Of a stretch of DNA of 64,000 nucleotides, positions 62,173 through 64,000 are shown piece after piece (position 1 is the stretch's first letter; every line of letters starts with the position of its first letter). Source of the stretch: Paenibacillus sp. FSL R7-0273 (GTDB lineage: Bacteria; Bacillota; Bacilli; Paenibacillales; Paenibacillaceae); assembly GCF_000758625.1 (NCBI RefSeq), contig NZ_CP009283.1, forward strand, positions 2,057,501 to 2,121,500. The letters run 5' to 3'. The notes under the pieces are model-generated. The model saw only the letters and a program-made list of their open reading frames with translations. It was not told the origin of the DNA and ran no database searches. Made by a program: the position numbers and the translations under genes.

Positions 62173-62202
62173 ACTCCCGACCCATGAGGGGCGGGAGTTT
62201 TT
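62173..62202 (+). terminator. Terminator in the riboswitch expression platform
   Basis: ACTCCCGACCC pairs with GGGGCGGGAGT (one mismatch), followed by TTTTT, between the riboswitch and cbiM. A CT-rich T run also lies at 62141-62150. It is the probable ON/OFF element. Confidence 0.7.
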
Positions 62203-62245
62203 GGTTTGCAGCTGTACCAATCATGAAAACTTGGGAGGAAAAGAA

Positions 62246-63010
62246 ATGAAGAAACGAGGAGCTTGGAGCTTTGCGGTCCTGGTTGCCGTATTTACCGTCT
62301 ATTTTTTGCTGAATGAACCGGGGACGGCTGCGGCGATGCACATTATGGAGGGATTTTTGCCGGTCGGCTGGGCTGTTTTCTGGTGGGCGGCGTTTATCCC
62401 GTTCTTTATTCTGGGCATTATCAAATTGAAAAAAATGACCAAGGACAACCCGGAGCTGAAGCTGCTGCTCGGCTTGTCCGGAGCCTTTACCTTCGTGCTG
62501 TCAGCGCTCAAAATGCCTTCCGTTACCGGCAGCAGCTCCCATCCGACCGGAACCGGGCTCGGCGCCATTATGCTGGGACCGCTGCCGATGAGTGTGGTCG
62601 GCTCGGTGGTGCTGCTGTTCCAGGCGCTGCTGCTGGCGCACGGCGGGATAACGACGCTTGGGGCGAACGCTTTTTCAATGGCGGTGGCCGGACCGTTTGC
62701 CGGGTATGCGGTGTATAGGCTGATCATGAAATCCGGTAACCGTGAAAAGCTGGCTGTATTCTGTGCCGCAGCGGTCGCGGATCTGACGACCTATGCAGTG
62801 ACTTCATTTCAGCTGGCTGTTGCTTTCCCGTCGGCGGATGGCGGGGTGCTGGGTTCACTGATGAAGTTCGGCGGGATTTTTGCTGTAACCCAGATTCCGC
62901 TTGCGGTAAGTGAAGGGCTGCTGACAGTGCTGCTGTGGAACTGGCTGAAGTCGTACAGTCCGAATGAGCTGTCGCTGTTAAAGCGGCAAGCCAAGGGGGG
63001 AAGCCTGTAA
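62246..63010 (+). CDS. cbiM: Cobalt ECF transporter substrate-specific component CbiM
   Basis: About 254 residues with a cleavable signal sequence ([21 protein letters not shown]... to AAA) and about six further membrane helices. The mature protein should begin at [13 protein letters not shown]; in this family the N-terminal Met-His binds Co2+. His-containing segments such as [16 protein letters not shown] are conserved. ATG 62246 with GGGAGG 7 bases upstream is chosen; the frame is open to 62159. Expression is expected to be controlled by the cobalamin riboswitch upstream. It overlaps cbiN by one base. Confidence 0.95.
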   Translation: MKKRGAWSFAVLVAVFTVYFLLNEPGTAAAMHIMEGFLPVGWAVFWWAAFIPFFILGIIKLKKMTKDNPELKLLLGLSGAFTFVLSALKMPSVTGSSSHPTGTGLGAIMLGPLPMSVVGSVVLLFQALLLAHGGITTLGANAFSMAVAGPFAGYAVYRLIMKSGNREKLAVFCAAAVADLTTYAVTSFQLAVAFPSADGGVLGSLMKFGGIFAVTQIPLAVSEGLLTVLLWNWLKSYSPNELSLLKRQAKGGSL

Positions 63011-63306
63011 TGAAAACCATGTGGAAAAACGGTCTGATGCTGCTCGCGGTCGTACTGCTGGTCGTGCTGCCGCTGCTGTTTGTAAACGGGGAGTTCGGCG
63101 GGGCCGATGATGCTGCGGAGGGTGTGATCAGCGAGATTGACCCCAGCTATGAGCCCTGGTTCAAGCCGCTGACCGAGCTGCCCGGTGAAACCGAAAGCAT
63201 GCTGTTTGCGCTGCAGGCAGCAATCGGAGCCGGAGTGATCGGATATTCTATCGGGCTGCTGCGGGGCAGGCAGGATAAGCAGAAGCTGAATGATCAGAAG
63301 AATTGA
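63010..63306 (+). CDS. cbiN: Cobalt transport protein CbiN
   Basis: A 98-residue protein with two membrane helices (about 8-25 and 68-85) and an outside loop with FGGADDAAEGVISEIDPSYEPWF, the typical CbiN sequence. It helps CbiM to load cobalt. It is translationally coupled to cbiM (TAATG) and overlaps cbiQ by 17 bases. Confidence 0.93.
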   Translation: MKTMWKNGLMLLAVVLLVVLPLLFVNGEFGGADDAAEGVISEIDPSYEPWFKPLTELPGETESMLFALQAAIGAGVIGYSIGLLRGRQDKQKLNDQKN

Positions 63307-64000
63307 TGCCTTGTCCGGAAGTAACGCGCTGCGTGCACTTTCTCCAATGTGGAAAAGCTCCTTCGCTGCAGTGATGTTCATCCTGTCCTATACGCTGCAT
63401 CCGGCGCTGCAGGGCATCATTGCCGCCTGGATGGTTGTATGGTGCACCGTATATGCCCGGATTCCGCTGCGTGCTTACGGGCTGCTGGCCGGTACGGCGC
63501 TGCTGTTCTACATTCTGGGCATGCCGGCGCTCCTGCTGGAGCTCGGTCATCCGGCAGCCGGAGCTGCGGCCGGGGTGTATCAGCTCCCGGCTCTGCCCCT
63601 TTATATTACGGCTGAAGGCCTGCAGCGCGCAGGGTACTTGCTGGTTAGAATTGCGGCTTGTATGAGCTGTTTTTTGTTCATTATTTTTACAATACCTTTT
63701 ACTGAGCTGCTGCAGGTGCTCCGCAGGCTGCGGCTGCCGCAGATTGTACTGGAGCTGATGCTGATTATGTACCGGTTCCTGTTTATTCTCAGCGATACCG
63801 CCCATGGTATGCTGCTGGCCCGGAGACTGCGCGGCGGGAAAAGGAGCTTCAGGGATAAGCTGGGTGAGACGGCAGCCATGGCCGGAACGCTCTTTGCCGG
63901 TACCATGCACCGTTATTACGGGCTGGCGCAGGGGCTGATGACCCGCGGATATACGGGGGAGATTATGCTGCCGCCCTATCAGCCGCGGCCGGTACCGCGC
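63290..64000 (+). CDS. cbiQ: Energy-coupling factor transmembrane protein CbiQ (3' end cut by window)
   Basis: The open frame starts at ATG 63290 and runs past the right edge; 237 codons are visible. Several hydrophobic helices (SFAAVMFILSYTLHPAL, GIIAAWMVVWCTVYARI and others) and the cytoplasmic coupling segment ending in ARRLRGG (the conserved ARG-type motif, about residues 180-190) identify the T-component that links CbiMN to the ATPase CbiO. The ATPase gene is expected just beyond the window. It overlaps cbiN by 17 bases. Confidence 0.92.
   Translation, partial: MIRRIDALSGSNALRALSPMWKSSFAAVMFILSYTLHPALQGIIAAWMVVWCTVYARIPLRAYGLLAGTALLFYILGMPALLLELGHPAAGAAAGVYQLPALPLYITAEGLQRAGYLLVRIAACMSCFLFIIFTIPFTELLQVLRRLRLPQIVLELMLIMYRFLFILSDTAHGMLLARRLRGGKRSFRDKLGETAAMAGTLFAGTMHRYYGLAQGLMTRGYTGEIMLPPYQPRPVPR

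Overview
The window looks like chromosomal DNA of a spore-forming Bacillales species, most probably a Paenibacillus. The grounds are moderate GC with strong AAGGAGG-type ribosome binding sites, frequent GTG/TTG starts, a GlcT-type antitermination control on ptsG, a T-box leader on pheS, a Spo0E-like phosphatase, CotF-type spore coat proteins, and a mixture of plant-polymer enzymes (rhamnogalacturonan lyase, pullulanase, GH51 arabinofuranosidase). No rRNA, tRNA, insertion sequence, prophage or CRISPR array is visible. The species assignment is inference.

Layout. 1-6.6 kb: end of galT, an iron-type alcohol dehydrogenase, an NfeD-like protein plus flotillin pair behind a SigW-like promoter, and a two-gene ABC exporter. 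6.6-12.1 kb: glucose PTS block (glcT, RNA antiterminator/terminator, ptsG, ptsH, ptsI). 12.1-18.4 kb: carbohydrate genes (secreted PL4-type lyase with a cre-like site, an MFS transporter, type I pullulanase). 18.4-26.6 kb, minus strand: a GGDEF sensor and a four-gene operon of a large repeat-built secreted protein with an adaptor/ATPase/permease efflux system. 26.7-33.9 kb: T-box-controlled pheS-pheT, separated by an unusual hairpin element, then a ZapA domain fused to about 800 residues of coiled coil. 34-44.8 kb: a CuA-motif lipoprotein, a second diguanylate cyclase, mutS2, small membrane proteins, an MFS protein, a CitA/CitB-type two-component system and a CBS-domain membrane protein. 45-50.6 kb: ECF sigma factor with its membrane partner, a flavin fumarate-reductase-like lipoprotein, a DAO oxidoreductase and two spore-coat-type genes. 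50.8-58.7 kb: Lrp regulator plus aminotransferase, Spo0E-like protein, hydrolase, cobalamin adenosyltransferase, RluA-type pseudouridine synthase, Spx/ArsC-like protein, 5'-3' exonuclease and a divergent peptide deformylase. 58.8-61.8 kb: GH51 arabinofuranosidase and an ArsR-type regulator that share an operator sequence. 61.8-64 kb: cobalamin riboswitch followed by cbiM-cbiN-cbiQ, with cbiQ cut by the window end.

How the parts fit. Glucose uptake (PtsG, HPr with His14 and Ser46, enzyme I) and a CcpA-type cre site before the pectin-side-chain lyase suggest ordinary catabolite control. The ArsR-type repressor and abfA appear to form a small self-contained arabinan regulon. Cobalamin is touched twice: cobalt import under a riboswitch and an adenosyltransferase. 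The most unusual items are the ZapA-coiled-coil giant with recent 189-bp internal duplications, the repeat-built secreted protein tied to an ABC efflux operon, the stand-alone CuA lipoprotein, the shared ArsR/abfA operator, and two intergenic inverted-repeat elements (28.35-28.43 kb and 56.6-56.7 kb).
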